A stretch of 64,000 nucleotides of DNA, taken from Campanula takesimana. Its lineage: Eukaryota > Streptophyta > Magnoliopsida > Asterales > Campanulaceae. The position numbers were made by a program, and so were the translations under genes. Below the pieces are notes generated by a model. It did not search any database. It was not told the origin of the DNA and was given only the letters and a program-made list of their open reading frames with translations. Positions within the stretch are counted from its first letter, which is position 1. Every line of letters starts with the position of its first letter. Positions 21,228 through 33,300 of the stretch are shown here, in pieces. Where the stretch lies: the NCBI GenBank assembly GCA_026119855.1, contig JAOWBW010001590.1, forward strand, positions 62,001 through 126,000, in the 5' to 3' direction.

Positions 21228-22435
21228 TCAATATGAGGGAGCCAACTTGTATCAAAGAGGTTCAAAGGTTGAATGGGAGAGTAGCAGCACTCGGTAGGTT
21301 TATTGCTAAATCGGCAGAAAAATCCCTCCCCTTTTTCAAAGCCTTGAAGGGAACAAAGGATTTTGCTTGGACGTCAGATTGCTCGACCTCGTTCCAACAA
21401 CTAAAAGACTATCTCGGCTCTCCACCCCTACTTAGCAGCCCGGTCATGGGTGAGACATTGTACGTCTTCTTAGCGGCAACCGACCGAGCCGTAGCAGCCG
21501 TGCTAGTCAGAGAAGAAAGCGGTATCCAGAAGCCAGTCTACTACGTCAGCAAGGCACTGTCAGATACCGAGAGCAGGTACTTCAATGCCGAGAAAATTGC
21601 TTATGCCTTGGTAATCGCAGCCAGAAAACTACGAGCTTACTTCTCGGCTCATCCCATCACGGTCTATACCAATGCTCCTCTTAGAAAAATACTTCACAAA
21701 ATGGATAGCTCAGGACGCCTACTTAACTGGTCGATCGAACTGACCGAGTTCGATATAACCTACAAGCCGAGGAAGACTCTTCTGGCCCAACCTCTTGCTG
21801 ACTTCTTAGTCGAGACCGCCTTTACAAGTGAGCATACGGCGACCACCCGAAAAAGGAAGTTCCCTATGGATAGAGAGCCCTTGGAAGAACTACCGCCCAA
21901 CTGTTGGGTCCTATACACCGACGGGTCAACTACACAAGGAAGAAGCGGTGCCGGGGTCTACTTTACTAGCCCTGCCGGTGAGCATGTTGCACGTGATTTT
22001 ATCAGGTTCAAGTTCCCTGCCTCAAATAATCAGGCTGAATATGAGGCCCCAATCCTGGGACTTGAAAGAGCCAAGTTCTTTGGTGCAACAAGACTGGTAG
22101 CATACAGCGACTCCCAACTGGTGGTGAACCAAGTTAAAGAGGAATACAACACCGAAAACCACATGCTGACCAAATACAAAGACCTCGTCCTAAACCTGAC
22201 CAAGAACTTTGAGTTCTGGGATATACGGCAAGTCGGTAGAGAATACAACCTGGAAGCCGATCTGCTTTCAAAGATGGCAACAGCTGAGGACTCGAACCCC
22301 CTGATCATCTACACCGACCAGCCTGCCTATGAGAGACTGGAGATTTTGCTCCTAGATGACGAGGATAGGAAAGGACATGGATTGACGACTACAAGGACTA
22401 CTTGGAAAAGGGAAAACTTCCTGAGGACGAGTTAG
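21224..22435 (+). pseudogene. Tat-1 dual RNase H (gypsy RNase H followed by archaeal-type RNase H)
   Basis: The first domain reads LYVFLAATDRAVAAVLVREE, VYYVSKALSDTESRYFN and HPITVYTNAPLRKILHK. The second reads WVLYTDGSTTQGRSGAGVYF, NNQAEYEAPILGLERAKFFG and VAYSDSQLVVNQVKEEYNTE, with the D-E-D residues of a plant/archaeal-type RNase H. This dual arrangement defines the Tat lineage. A frameshift near 22360 moves the reading into the next ORF. Confidence 0.9.
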
Positions 22436-23599
22436 AGGCCAAATCGATCAAAAAGAAGACGGCAAGATACATGATCTGGAATGGCATCCTGTACAGAAGC
22501 TCATTCTCCAGACCTCTCCTAAGATGTGTTGCGCCAAAAAGCACCGAGAAACTCCTCGCCGAGGTACATGGGGGAGTTTGTGGGGGACACCCGGGGGCCA
22601 GAACCCTTGCCGACAAAATCATCACACTTGGCTACTATGAGGGAGGATGCCCAAGAATACGTAAAAAGGTGTGACAAATGTCAACGCTACTCCGACCTAC
22701 CCAAAGTACCTACCGTAGAACAAAGCTTGGTCATACCGACATGGCCATTCGACATGTGGGGAGTCGACATCATTGGACCATTTCCATTAGCCAAAGGGAG
22801 CAACAAATATGTAATTGTGGCGGTCGATTACTTCACCAAGTGGGTAGAGGCAAAATCGCTAGCAAAGATCACTGAAGAGAACGCCATCAACTTTATCCAT
22901 GACTACATATGGTGCCGTTTTGGCGTGCCGCACACAATAGTGACAGACAATGGCCTACAATTCTCAGATGCCTTCACCGAGGAGTTGAATAGGTTGGGAG
23001 TCAAACACAAGAAGTCGTCGGTCAGCCATCCTCAAGGCAATGGACAAGCCGAGGCCACCAACAAACTTGTCATAAGAGTACTCACCAAGAATTTGGAAGG
23101 CAGTCAAGGAAAGTGGCTGGACGAACTCCCCCTAGCTCTATGGGCCGTCCGTACAACCACTCAGGGGCCAACTGGGGAGACACCCTTTGCTATGACTTAT
23201 GGTTCAGAAGCGATGGCACCAGCCGAGATGGCCTTACCGACTTTCAGAGTAACCAACTATGACGAGGTCGTCAATGAGTACAACCGACTATTGGACCTAG
23301 ACCTAGTCGACGAAAAAAGGCTGACCGCCCAATTCAGAATGATCAATTACAAGCAAAGAACCAAGGCCTACCATGACAGCAAGGTAAAAAAGAGAACCTT
23401 TGAAGTCGGTGACTGGGTACTCAGAAAAATTGAGTCGACACACTTGAAGTCACAACAGAATAAGCTCTCGCCAAACTGGGAAGGCCCTTACGTCATCACC
23501 CACATTATACGGGAAGGGACCTACATGCTCAAAACTCCGGAAGGAAAAGAGCTTAAACACCCATGGCATTCCGAGCACTTGAGAAAGTACTATCAGTAG
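22402..23599 (+). pseudogene. Tat-1 integrase
   Basis: The zinc-binding segment (VHGGVCGGHPGARTLADKI in one frame, KRCDKCQRYSD in another) is split by a frameshift near 22640. The core then reads FDMWGVDIIGPFP, VIVAVDYFTKWVEAK, TDNGLQF and HPQGNGQAEATNK, giving D-D-E. The C-terminus ends HLRKYYQ and TAG 23597-23599. It would integrate element DNA. Confidence 0.92.
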
Positions 23600-23772
23600 C
23601 ATCTCAGTTAGCTATTTATTCTTTTTATCAAATTTTCAGTTTTAGATTTCTATAGTTGATATCTAGTTGTCTTAGTTTGATTTTATCAATAAAATTTCCT
23701 TTATTTCATTTACATCAAGCTTTGATTATAGTACATGACACGGTCTTAGTGTTATTTACAACGCCGAGATCA

Positions 23773-24028
23773 CCTAACGAAGTCGATGAGCACACTTAAA
23801 GCATGACTTCTAAAGCCTAGTTTCAATCACTAGCACCCTAACGAAGTTGATGAGCACACTTATGCATAACTTCTAAAGCCTAGTTCCAATAACTAGCAAC
23901 CTAACGAAGTCGATGAGCATACTTAAAGCATGACTTCTAAAGCCTAGTTTCAATAGCTAGCACCCTAACGAGGTTGACGAGCACAACTCATGCATGACTT
24001 CCAAAAGCCTAGTTCTAACAACTAGCAC
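23773..24028. repeat. 63-bp tandem repeat downstream of Tat-1 integrase
   Basis: Four imperfect copies of a unit beginning CCTAACGAAGTCGATGAGCA and ending with variants of CACTAGCAC. Non-coding. It lies between the end of pol and the tail-to-tail end of the antisense gene. Confidence 0.85.
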
Positions 24029-24427
24029 ATAAGATGACTTGAGTTGGTCCTAACAATCAGACTCAACATATTAAAATCGGGCATTAGATGTTCATCAGAA
24101 CTCAACGGTAAACCACCTCGGCAAGAAAACATAAGCCTATTTTGGCTTTCCATAATGGCGAGCGACCACAGCCTGTGTTGCAACCTAATTGGCTCATCTC
24201 ATGACGAGGTCGACGTCTCAAACCGAGATGAAATAACCTGATCAAATGATGAGAACACCTGACTACCTGACGGTTGGGAGAACGGGATTACACCTCGCAC
24301 CGAGTTGAACAAATCCTTACAAAAGATAACAAAAAACAAATTGTTTCAAGCCAAACCGGCTTACAGTGAAAACAATGTATCAAGAGACCCCACCGGCCTA
24401 AGCGCCTCTAAAAACAAATAAAGAGCA
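24029..24427. other. Untranslated spacer of Tat-1
   Basis: No supported gene. It holds GTCGACG- and ACCGAG-type words similar to the preceding tandem repeat and the 3' end of the antisense gene. Confidence 0.5.
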
Positions 24428-26873
24428 TCACGGAGCCTGCTGCTCCTCATCACCTTCCTCTTCTTCCTCTTCGTCCGAGCCCAGCTCTTCCTGAAAACGC
24501 TCCACCAGAGCATGAAAGTTGTTGGGATCAACAGGAGGAACGTTCCAAACCGGCCTTCCTTCAGCCTCGTCCTGCCGAGCGATCAGCTTAAGGGTATTAT
24601 CAGAATAAGGGATCAGAGAATGTGCTGCACGGGCCTCTACACCGTAAGCATCATTCAGTAAGAGACGAGCCCACTTCTCAACGGGAACGTTCACTTCGGG
24701 ATCTATCTAGAATTGGCGAGCTGCGTGTGTATATCCATCAACATATGTTGACTTAACTTGATCATCAATAATCGATGGCATAACGGTGTGTTGAAAGTTC
24801 GTTACAGCAGCCTTTTCCTTCGCCGGAATGCTCTCTTCCAGCTGCTGAAACTTGATCTCCGCCTCCTCCTTCTCCCTAGCCAGAAGAGCAGTGTTCTCTC
24901 TTTCTCTCTCAAGCTCATCCCGAAGTGACTTAGCCTCCTCTTCAAACCGACTAGCAGCTGCCTTCAGTTTCTCTACCTCGGCCTCGGCATCCTTGACAGC
25001 TTTAACCCTCTCAGCATGAGCCAGTTTGGCACTCTCGCGGGCTCTATTAACCAACTCCACGGTTTGGCCCAGATTTACTTGAGCACGGGATGCCCTACCT
25101 TCCAGGTCAGCCATCTTCTTGCCCACTCCAGCCCATTGCGCCGCCTCATGCTTGGCGAGCGTGGCAAGCTGAACTAGAAAATTGAAATCAATTGCGAGAA
25201 GGGAGATCAATCAAAAAGTAAACAAGTTAATATAAGTACCTCGGCAATGATGAGCCCCTTGCGTTCTGCCATATGGGCGTACGTAGGCGGCATGGAATCT
25301 AAACCCATAAAAGATCGGCATCAAAAGCTCGCTCCAGAATTGGACGACCAAGTCTCAGCATAGGACCTTGCCGGGCAGTAACATCCAGGCTCTTCAAGGG
25401 ACGAACGTCTAAAAAATCCGCTATTAAAGCATCAATCTCCTCCGAGGAAAACGGAAACGGGGTGTCAGTAGGTGGAATAGAGGAAGAAGGTCTTTTGGGA
25501 GAAGGCTCCTCTGACAAGTCGTCACCACCGTCGCTAGCCCTTTTCTCACTGAGGTGATCACCGCCGTCCGCTTCCCCTGCCTCTTCAGAAAAGGCGGCCT
25601 CGGTCTGGATCGGCATGGAAGTACCCGCTGCGGCCGCGGCGTCGCCTGCCGGTGCGATATCTTGTCCCCCAGCAGCAACATCAACGGTGGGCAGAGGACC
25701 AGCATCTTTGACAGACAAAGCCTCCTGCCGAACGCCCATGTCGGCATGCCTCCTTGTGCGGCCAGAGGCTCTTGACTTCAATCTCCTCCTCTTCAGAAGT
25801 CTGTTGGGATCAGACGAGTACGCTTCCGCCAGCTCCCTCTCCTCTTCCATGGTCAAATCTACAATAAAAGAATGGGAGCAAGATTATAAGATGAGGACTA
25901 AATGATAAATCGAGATTATAAAAAAGGGTTAGGAAGCATACATCCTACAACTTCCCTAGCTTTCAAGCACAGCTCGTCTTGAGTCTGGCACACCCTACAG
26001 TCCCGATAAAAGACAAAGTTGGGATGAACAACCCAATCAGGAAATCGGTTACCCCTATTAACAGTCACCATCGCTTCAACGCCAGCCCACGGCCCCGGCA
26101 TCACACGAACCTGGACGTAATAGCCATGATTGGACTCCAATGCTGACCATTCCAGTTGCTGAACTGAGGCAAACTCAGTTAACCGTTGGACTAAAGCGTC
26201 GCTCCAGGGAGCTTTGTAGCAAGTTTCCGGTGCCATAGGAATGTGGTTTGGAACGGGAAATTCCCAGCCAAGACGGCTTTCGACTTTAATGACATGTTTA
26301 TTCCAGCCTGACACCTTACTCACCGAGCTCGAAATAGGAGCATAATCTTTGGGCGCCTCTGCCTACTCCTCAAAGTTAAAACCTGGGTGGTCTCATTAAA
26401 GCTACCTTCAAAGAATTGGTAGAAGGCCCAAGGACACGGCTCGAAACACAAGCTACGGCAAAGAACTATGAAAGAGGTGAGATATCTAACGGCGTTAGCA
26501 CCTGCATAGCCGGAACAGCCTGCCAGTCCTCCAGGAATTCACAAATAAAGGGATCAAGGGGAAGGCGTAGTCCTAACTCAAACTGCTTAAAAAAGAAGGC
26601 CACCTCAGTAGGGTTCATGTAAAAGGCTGCCCTTTCCTCATTAGTAGTCTGGGCGGAAGCACGCTGATACACTAAGTCATAATCCTCACGAGAAATCCTG
26701 CAGCTATCATATAAATGAGTTATCATCTCGTCCCCGGCCTTGGTTGTTTTGATTTGAAGGGCCCGCAGTATTCCCCCTACGGCCAAGGTTCCTACGGCCT
26801 CGACTCATCCCCCCTCGCGGACATCGTCTCGAAATTGATCAACTATTCTGGCAGAAGTGCTCTCCCCCGACAT
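24428..26873 (-). pseudogene. Antisense gene of Tat-1: PF04195-like (putative gypsy-type transposon protein) with coiled coil and introns
   Basis: Probable start ATG at 26873 (MSGESTSARIVDQFRDDVR). The 26466-26786 reading includes YQRASAQTTNEER and FFKQFELGLRLPLDPFICEF, the GL.LPL.PF signature of the plant PF04195-type domain. It continues, after a frameshift near 26480, with YLTSFIVLCRSLCFEPCPWA and then SGWNKHVIKVESRLGWEFPV. An acidic/basic linker (25299-25856), a long coiled coil (24707-25175) and an acidic tail follow. Canonical introns are visible: donor GAT|GTATGC to acceptor TTGTAG|AT around 25910-25865, and GAG|GTACTT to TTCAG|CT around 25238-25175. Breaks: TGA near 26810, the frameshift, and TAG between 24694 and 24707. 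Function unknown; antisense ORFs are reported in some Tat elements. Confidence 0.7.
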
Positions 26874-28123
26874 AATTGCAGAGGAAAGAGGGAGGTTAAC
26901 ATCAGAAATCAAGATAGGAGCTGTATGTACCCCCTCTCCCCATTCATTGAAGCCGGGGGGAGCACCCTGTCCTCAGTTAGTATATAATGGGAGGCAATAT
27001 GGGTTAGAAGGTTAGGCAAAGATGAAACAATCATTAGGTTGGGATTCATCACTCCTAAACGATCGAAGCGACGACTGTCAACCGGCCATTTCACAATTCC
27101 GGCGAACGCCCGATGCGCCTCAAGAAAATATCTAATTTCACTTAAAGGCACTAAAAGCCAAGGGCCGTCGAGCCTCCGATAAATCCTACGGTTTTTTTCT
27201 GTGAATGCCCAAGCGAGCCGGCAGAAAATCATCAATGGACATACCCGCACCGGAATAGCGTGAAGCAAGAATTGTCGGAGCAAAAGGGGAGAGCAGCAAA
27301 GAGAAATAGAAAGACAAAGGAAACAGTGGGATGCCTGGTCAAATGCTTCCGGCAAGAAAGGGGCGAAGTGTGAGCGAAAGAAGGAAGAAAGTCTGAATCG
27401 CCGGTGAGCGTCAACCGAAATCGTACAGTCTCCGGATCCCGGTTAGTTGTCTGGTGGATAAACCCTAGAGTGAGAGTTTTGACGGTTCGAGTAAAAAGGT
27501 AAAAAGGGGGTCTAGGGATTTCAATCGTTTGAAATTCGTAGGTCAATTAATGGTCCGAGAATTGACTCCCGCTCGCTCGAAATCTCGCGAAAATCCCGTG
27601 ACAAATGGCGGATTTACACGTCACCACACTAAAACCATCATTGCCTACAATTAAGGCTAGTGGTTATCCCATAAAGCAAATTTCTTGTCACTCACTCTCC
27701 GCTGCCAAAAGTTAGTGACATCACCATTGCGTGACATCATGAATCTGGGGAATGGTGAGTGGCTGAGAGGTTGCCAGCGTAAGACCGACGTGAGCACAGT
27801 AACACCACGGCTTTAATCAAGACCAGACCAAAGCTTGGGAAAACAAAGGTATCTTACACCGATCTAATCAAGTGGTCGGCACTTGTAAAAGGCCGACATC
27901 TAGGGTCGAGTTGTTGATACAGACTTGAAACAAGAAGTACAGTTAGACAAAAAGTCATCAAAGCTTCACATAAATAAATATTCTGGAAATTCTGAAAGAA
28001 GCAAGGGCTAAGAACGCAAAAGCTGGTTTTCATGATATAGATATATAAGAAAAGATCCCCACAGTGAGGTCGGGGGATGGACCTTTACAAATCAAAAAGA
28101 AAAGCTACAAGATTAGGCTAAAT
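26874..28123. other. Upstream region of the antisense gene inside Tat-1
   Basis: No gene supported. A 148-residue minus-strand frame (26909-27355) has no recognisable domain. It could be a leader of the antisense transcript or a chance frame. Confidence 0.4.
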
Positions 28124-28489
28124 TCAAGACTCATGAAAAGTCACAATCTTGATCTGGTTCTTCAGTGCCTTCTTCCCACTCGTCATCTCCATCGTACCCA
28201 TACTCATCAATAATGATGGGTTCGGGTTCATCATCCTCATCATCATCATCCTCGTCCTCATCCTCTGACTCTTCTGCACTAGAGTCGTCGGAAAATTCAT
28301 CGACAGGTCCGGCTCCGAATATTCGCCATTACTATCGGACGGAGTTTCTTCCGCCGGGAAAGATGAACGTTTATTAGGTAGGAACATGGAATCGTCGCTG
28401 CTCCAAGAATCATCGTTCTCAGTTCGATTTTCTGAATCTGTACTAACCTCTTCTGGGAAGGCATCGTCATAAACCCTTTTGGGAGCCAT
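28124..28489 (-). pseudogene. Second antisense ORF of Tat-1: acidic protein, frameshifted
   Basis: ATG at 28489 (MAPKRVYDDAFPEEV). A Ser/Glu/Asp-rich N-half leads to a frameshift near 28300. The neighbouring frame then continues as an almost purely acidic stretch (EESEDEDEDDDDEDDEPEP, then a DDEWEEGTEEP-like tail) to the same end region near 28124. It has no known domain. Its position just inside the Tat-1 PPT, divergent from the LTR, recalls an accessory gene. Confidence 0.5.
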
Positions 28490-28783
28490 AAGAAGATTTC
28501 TTGAAGGTTTTCAGAGAAGGAAGAAATTTGGAGGAAGGGGATATCAAGAAACAGCCCTTATATAACCCCAGAATATGAGGGGGTGTAAGATTTACTTTGG
28601 TAGTAAGGGAGGCACAATTAATGTACACCACTTTCCAAGAGGAGTAATGATTTCTCCTGCAATAAATTATGATGAGATCAGCATATCCAAGTAAGGATTT
28701 TGGCGGCTGGCTGCCCAATCAACAATAAATGCAGCACAGAGCCAATACAAGGGGCATAGTTCCTACTCGGCATGCTGAGATAG

Positions 28784-28798
28784 TAACTCGGGGGCCAC
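28784..28798 (+). other. Polypurine tract region of Tat-1
   Basis: AACTCGGGGGCCAC immediately precedes TGAAC, the first bases of the 3' LTR (28799-28803). It is the plus-strand priming site by position. The rest of the LTR resumes at 37378 after copia-2. Confidence 0.65.
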
Positions 28799-28803
28799 TG
28801 AAC

Positions 28804-30326
28804 TGTTGGGTTTCCTAGTAACATGCGCAGCGGAATTTAGCAATTAAAATTTTAAGAAACCCAAAGCCCAAAGCCATGGATCCGTTCATATGATTAAATC
28901 AAATACAACAAGATGAATAGAGGAATAACTAACCCTTGATGACTATGAATTTTCTCTTGGTCTTTGGTGGAGAAACTTGAAGACTTGATCACGATCACAA
29001 AGCTTGAACACGAACTTTGAAGATGATGATTTTCACCCTCTAGCGGTATCCACACTTCGAACGAATATCAAAGGATCTTTGATCTTGGTTGCTAGACCAA
29101 TATTATGAAACACACTTTCACAATATAATAAAAGAACTATATGAATTTATTTGTGAATTATTTTGTTCCTCAATCAAGGATATCTTAGAACAAAATAATA
29201 TCTCTCTCAAACTCTTTGAGACTCACAAAATCACTTGTCCATATGGTCTGGCCGAATTGGGGTTTTTATACACAATTAAGACCTATTCCAAATAGGAATC
29301 TTGTGCCAAAAACCTTCCCAAATCGAATTAGGAATTTTCCTGTCGGCAGCACCAGGCGCCCGCCTGTAAAGGGCCAGGCGCCCGCCTGAATGACCAGAAG
29401 GTCCCTGTCTTTCTGGAATTACTTCAGGCGCCCGCCTGGTCTGAACCAAGCGCCCGCTCGGTAGACCAAACAGCCCAGAATGTTTCCAAAATTCCTCCAA
29501 GGTCCTTTGACTCTAAATTCCAATATAGTCCTCTTATTAAAGATTCGTTCTATTGTGTGTGACCCTCTAGGATTATACTAAGTTGGCAATGGGCTCAAAC
29601 ATGATCCCATAAGATATGATTAGGTTCTAGCAAACCGTCATACCTACCCAAATAGTATAACTAGATACAAGTTCGCATTCCTTTAGAATATGTCACAATC
29701 CCTTTGTCCACGATGTCATTGAACACAAGTCATGGTCAAACAGTCAACTTGTTTTTGTTCAATACTTTCTCGATTCTGAATATGTTGATAATCCAAATGA
29801 CATTGATCCAATCAATTCATTTGAGTCCGGCCGAACATTTCATCAACATCATTCCTACGAGAGGCCCAAGCTTGACATCTCTCCGTGGAGGGACAAATCC
29901 ATTTAGCTTATTATTCTTCCCAACGGGAATCCGATTATGCCAATCATACCCTTTATAACTACCGTGTTAAGGTAGCGTTTGAATATGTCAAACACAATGT
30001 TCATCAAGTGGAAGACTATAATAACTTCATGTCTAAGGATTCAAATGACATAACTAATATGAGATATATGTTCGACATAGACCATGACATAAATCTCATA
30101 CAGCGGGTCATGTCCAGTACCTTGTTCCAAACAAGTACCCATAAATCTAACATGATCATCTCATGATCATTTAGCCTTTATACTAGTGCTTAATAAGTAC
30201 TAGGGACGGGGATTATTATAAGTAAGCATGAACAACAATAATAATCAAAACATCTCTTTATTGATATGAAATAAATGATAACAATTACAACGTTTATTAA
30301 ACGTGCCTAGGGCACCACTACCAACA
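28804..30326 (-). repeat. 3' LTR of copia-2
   Basis: 1523 bp. On the minus strand the TATA box is TATAAAAA (complement of 29263-29270). GC-rich words at 29350-29462 lie just upstream of it. The U5-side motif TTCCGCTGCGCAT is near 28820-28840. Confidence 0.95.
29350..29462. repeat. GC-rich word cluster in the U3 of copia-2 (second copy at 36403-36515)
   Basis: Three copies of CAGGCGCCCGCCTG (6-bp inverted repeat around CC) plus one variant, AGCGCCCGCT, spaced 20-65 bp apart. It lies about 80-200 bp upstream of the TATA box in the direction of transcription. Confidence 0.8.
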
Positions 30327-30340
30327 ATCTCCCACTTGCC
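30327..30340 (-). other. Polypurine tract of copia-2
   Basis: The minus strand reads GGCAAGTGGGAGAT directly before the 3' LTR TG. The same tract, GCAAGTGGGAGAT, precedes the 3' LTR of copia-4 (54341-54353). Confidence 0.9.
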
Positions 30341-33300
30341 CTAGGCCCAATCTCCCATGTATCTAATACCCATGGACCTAACATGACCATCATGTTTAGC
30401 TTGTGGAAGTCCCTTTGTTAGCGGGTCCGCAACATTGTCATCAGTAGGTACTCTGCATATATTTACGTCTCCCCTATCAACGATCTCTCGAATGATATGA
30501 AAACGCCTAAGTATGTGTTTGGATTTCTGATGTGCTCTTGGTTCCTTTGCTTGAGCAATAGCACCATTATTATCACAATAAAGGTCTATTGGATTAGCAA
30601 TACTAGGAACCACTTCAAGTTCAGTTATGAACTTCTTAATCCAAACAGCTTCCTTTGCAGCATCCGATGCAGCAATATACTCAGCTTCTGTTGTAGAATC
30701 AGCGGTTGTACTTTGCTTGGAACTCTTCCAGCTTACAGCTCCACCATTTAACATAAACATAAAACCCGATTGCGATCGGCTATCATCTTTGTCAGTTTGG
30801 AAGCTTGCATCCGTGTAGGCATTTACAACGAGATCATCTTCCATTCCTCCATAGACCAAAAACGAGTCTTTAGTTCTTCTCAAGTACTTTAGAATCGCTT
30901 TTACAGCTATCCAGTGATTTTCGCCAGGGTCGGATTGGTATCTACTTGTCATGCTCAAAGCATAAGATACATCCGGCCTAGTACAAATCATGGCATACAT
31001 GATGGACCCAATTGCCGAAGCATATGGAACATCATTCATTTTCTCACGCTCATCATTTGTCTTAGGACATTGAGTCTTGCTTAGAGAAACTCCATGTAAC
31101 ACTGGCAAGGTGCCTCTCTTAGAATTTTCCATACGGAATCTTCTAATGACCTTGTCAATGTATGTACTTTGGCTTAAACCAAGTAGCCTTCTTGATCTAT
31201 CTCTATAGATCTTAATGCCAAGTATATATGCGGCTTCACCCATATCTTTCATTGCGAAGCACTTTCCTAACCAAGTCTTCACAGACTGAAGTGTAGGAAT
31301 GTCGTTTCCAATGAGCAATATGTCATCCACATATAAAATAAGGAATAGCACTATGCTCCCACTAATCTTCTTGTATACACAAGGCTCATCTTCGTTCTTG
31401 ATGAAACCAAACTCTTTGACCGATTCATCAAAACGGAGATTCCAACTCCTTGAAGCTTGCTTCAATCCATAGATGGATCTTTGCAATTTGCATACCTTAG
31501 AATCTTGTTCAAAACCTTCTGGTTGTGTCATATACACATCCTCTTGGAGTTTTCCATTCAGGAAAGCGGTTTTGACGTCCATCTGCCATATTTCATAGTC
31601 ATGATATGCGGCAATGGCAAGCAAAATTCTTATAGACTTGATCATTGCTACGGGTGAAAAGGTCTCATCATAGTCAATACCATGAACTTGCCTATACCCC
31701 TTCGCTACAAGCCTAGCTTTGTAAGTATGCACCTTCCCATCCATGTCAGTCTTCTTCTTGAAGACCCATTTGCATCCTATGGTTTTTACACCTTCGGGTG
31801 CATCAATCAAATTCCAAACTTGATTGTCTTGCATGGATTGCAATTCGGATTCCATGGCTCCAAGCCAGTTGTCCGAATCAGGAGAAGACATCGCCTCTTG
31901 GTAGGTTGACGGTTCATCATTCTCAATGATTTCTACCTCATTACTATCCGTTACGAGAAATCCATATCTCTCGGGCTCGGATCGTGACCTACTAGATCTG
32001 CGAGATGCTTGTGTATTTTGAACAGGTTCCACAACTCCTTGTGGTTCTTGTTCTTGTTCCACTATTGGTTCAATGTTATTTTCTGGGTCTCGAATTTCTT
32101 CAAGATTTATTTTACTCCCACTGATTTCTTTGGAGAGAAACTCTTTCTCTACAAAGACACCAGTTCGGGCAACAAACACTTTGTTGTCCTCTCGGTTGTA
32201 AAAGTAATATCCTTTAGTTTCCTTAGGATATCCCACGAAAATACATTTATCAGATTTGTGTGCTAGTTTGTCAGAGATGAGTCTCTTGACATAAACTTCG
32301 CAACCCCAAATCCTCATGAAAGATAAACTAGGTTTCTTTCCACTCCACATCTCATATGGAGTCTTTGGAACCGATTTAGTTGGAACTTGATTTAGTGTGA
32401 AAGCAGCGGTTTCTAAGGCGTAACCCCAAAAGGATATTGGAAGATCAACTTGACTCATCATTGATCGAACCATGTCTAACAAAGTCCGATTCCTCCTCTC
32501 GGACACACCATTCCATTGTGGTGTTCCAGGTGGAGTCAATTGTGAAACTATTCCACAATTCTTTAGATGATCATCAAATTCTTGACTTAAGTATTCTCCA
32601 CCTCGATCTGATCGAAGTGCCTTAATGCTTTGGCCAAGTTGTTTTTCTACTTCATTTTGAAATATTCTAAATATCTCAAATGCTTCACTTTTATGTTTCA
32701 TTAGGTAAACATACCCAAATCTACTATAATCATCAGTGAAGGTTATGAAGTATTGAAATCCTCCCCTAGCATTGCTACTTAATGGTCCGCATACATCGGA
32801 ATGTATCAACCCCAATAAGTCGCTTGCCCTTTCACCCAACTTGGTAAAAGGTGTCTTAGTCATTTTTCCAAGAAGACACGACTCACAAGTATCATATGAC
32901 TCTAAGTCACATGAACCCAAAAGTCCGTCCCCATGGAGTTTTGAGATACGCTTCTCATTAATATGACCAAGACGGCAATGCCACATATAAGTATGATTTA
33001 CATCATTAGGTTTAGATTTCTTATTTACATGATAGACATTATTTTCATTCTTGACATCCAAGACATAAAGGCCATTAAATGAATTAGCAATACCATAAAG
33101 CACATCATTTAAATAAATAGAAAATTTCTTATTCTCAATAAGAAACTTAAAACCTTCATTATCCAAACAAGAAATTGAAATAATATTTCTGCTTAAATTC
33201 GGAACATAATAACAATTGTTCAAAACAAGAATTAATCCGGAAGGTAAAGTGACTTCATAAGTCCCTACGGCTAATGCAGCAACTCTTGCTCCATTTCCCA

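Noticed and set aside
26909..27355. 148-residue minus-strand frame upstream of the antisense gene
   Set aside because: No domain, odd composition, and the better start for the antisense gene is ATG at 26873.
28165..28377. Plus-strand poly-Ser frame
   Set aside because: It is the complement of the acidic GAT/GAG repeat of the antisense ORF.
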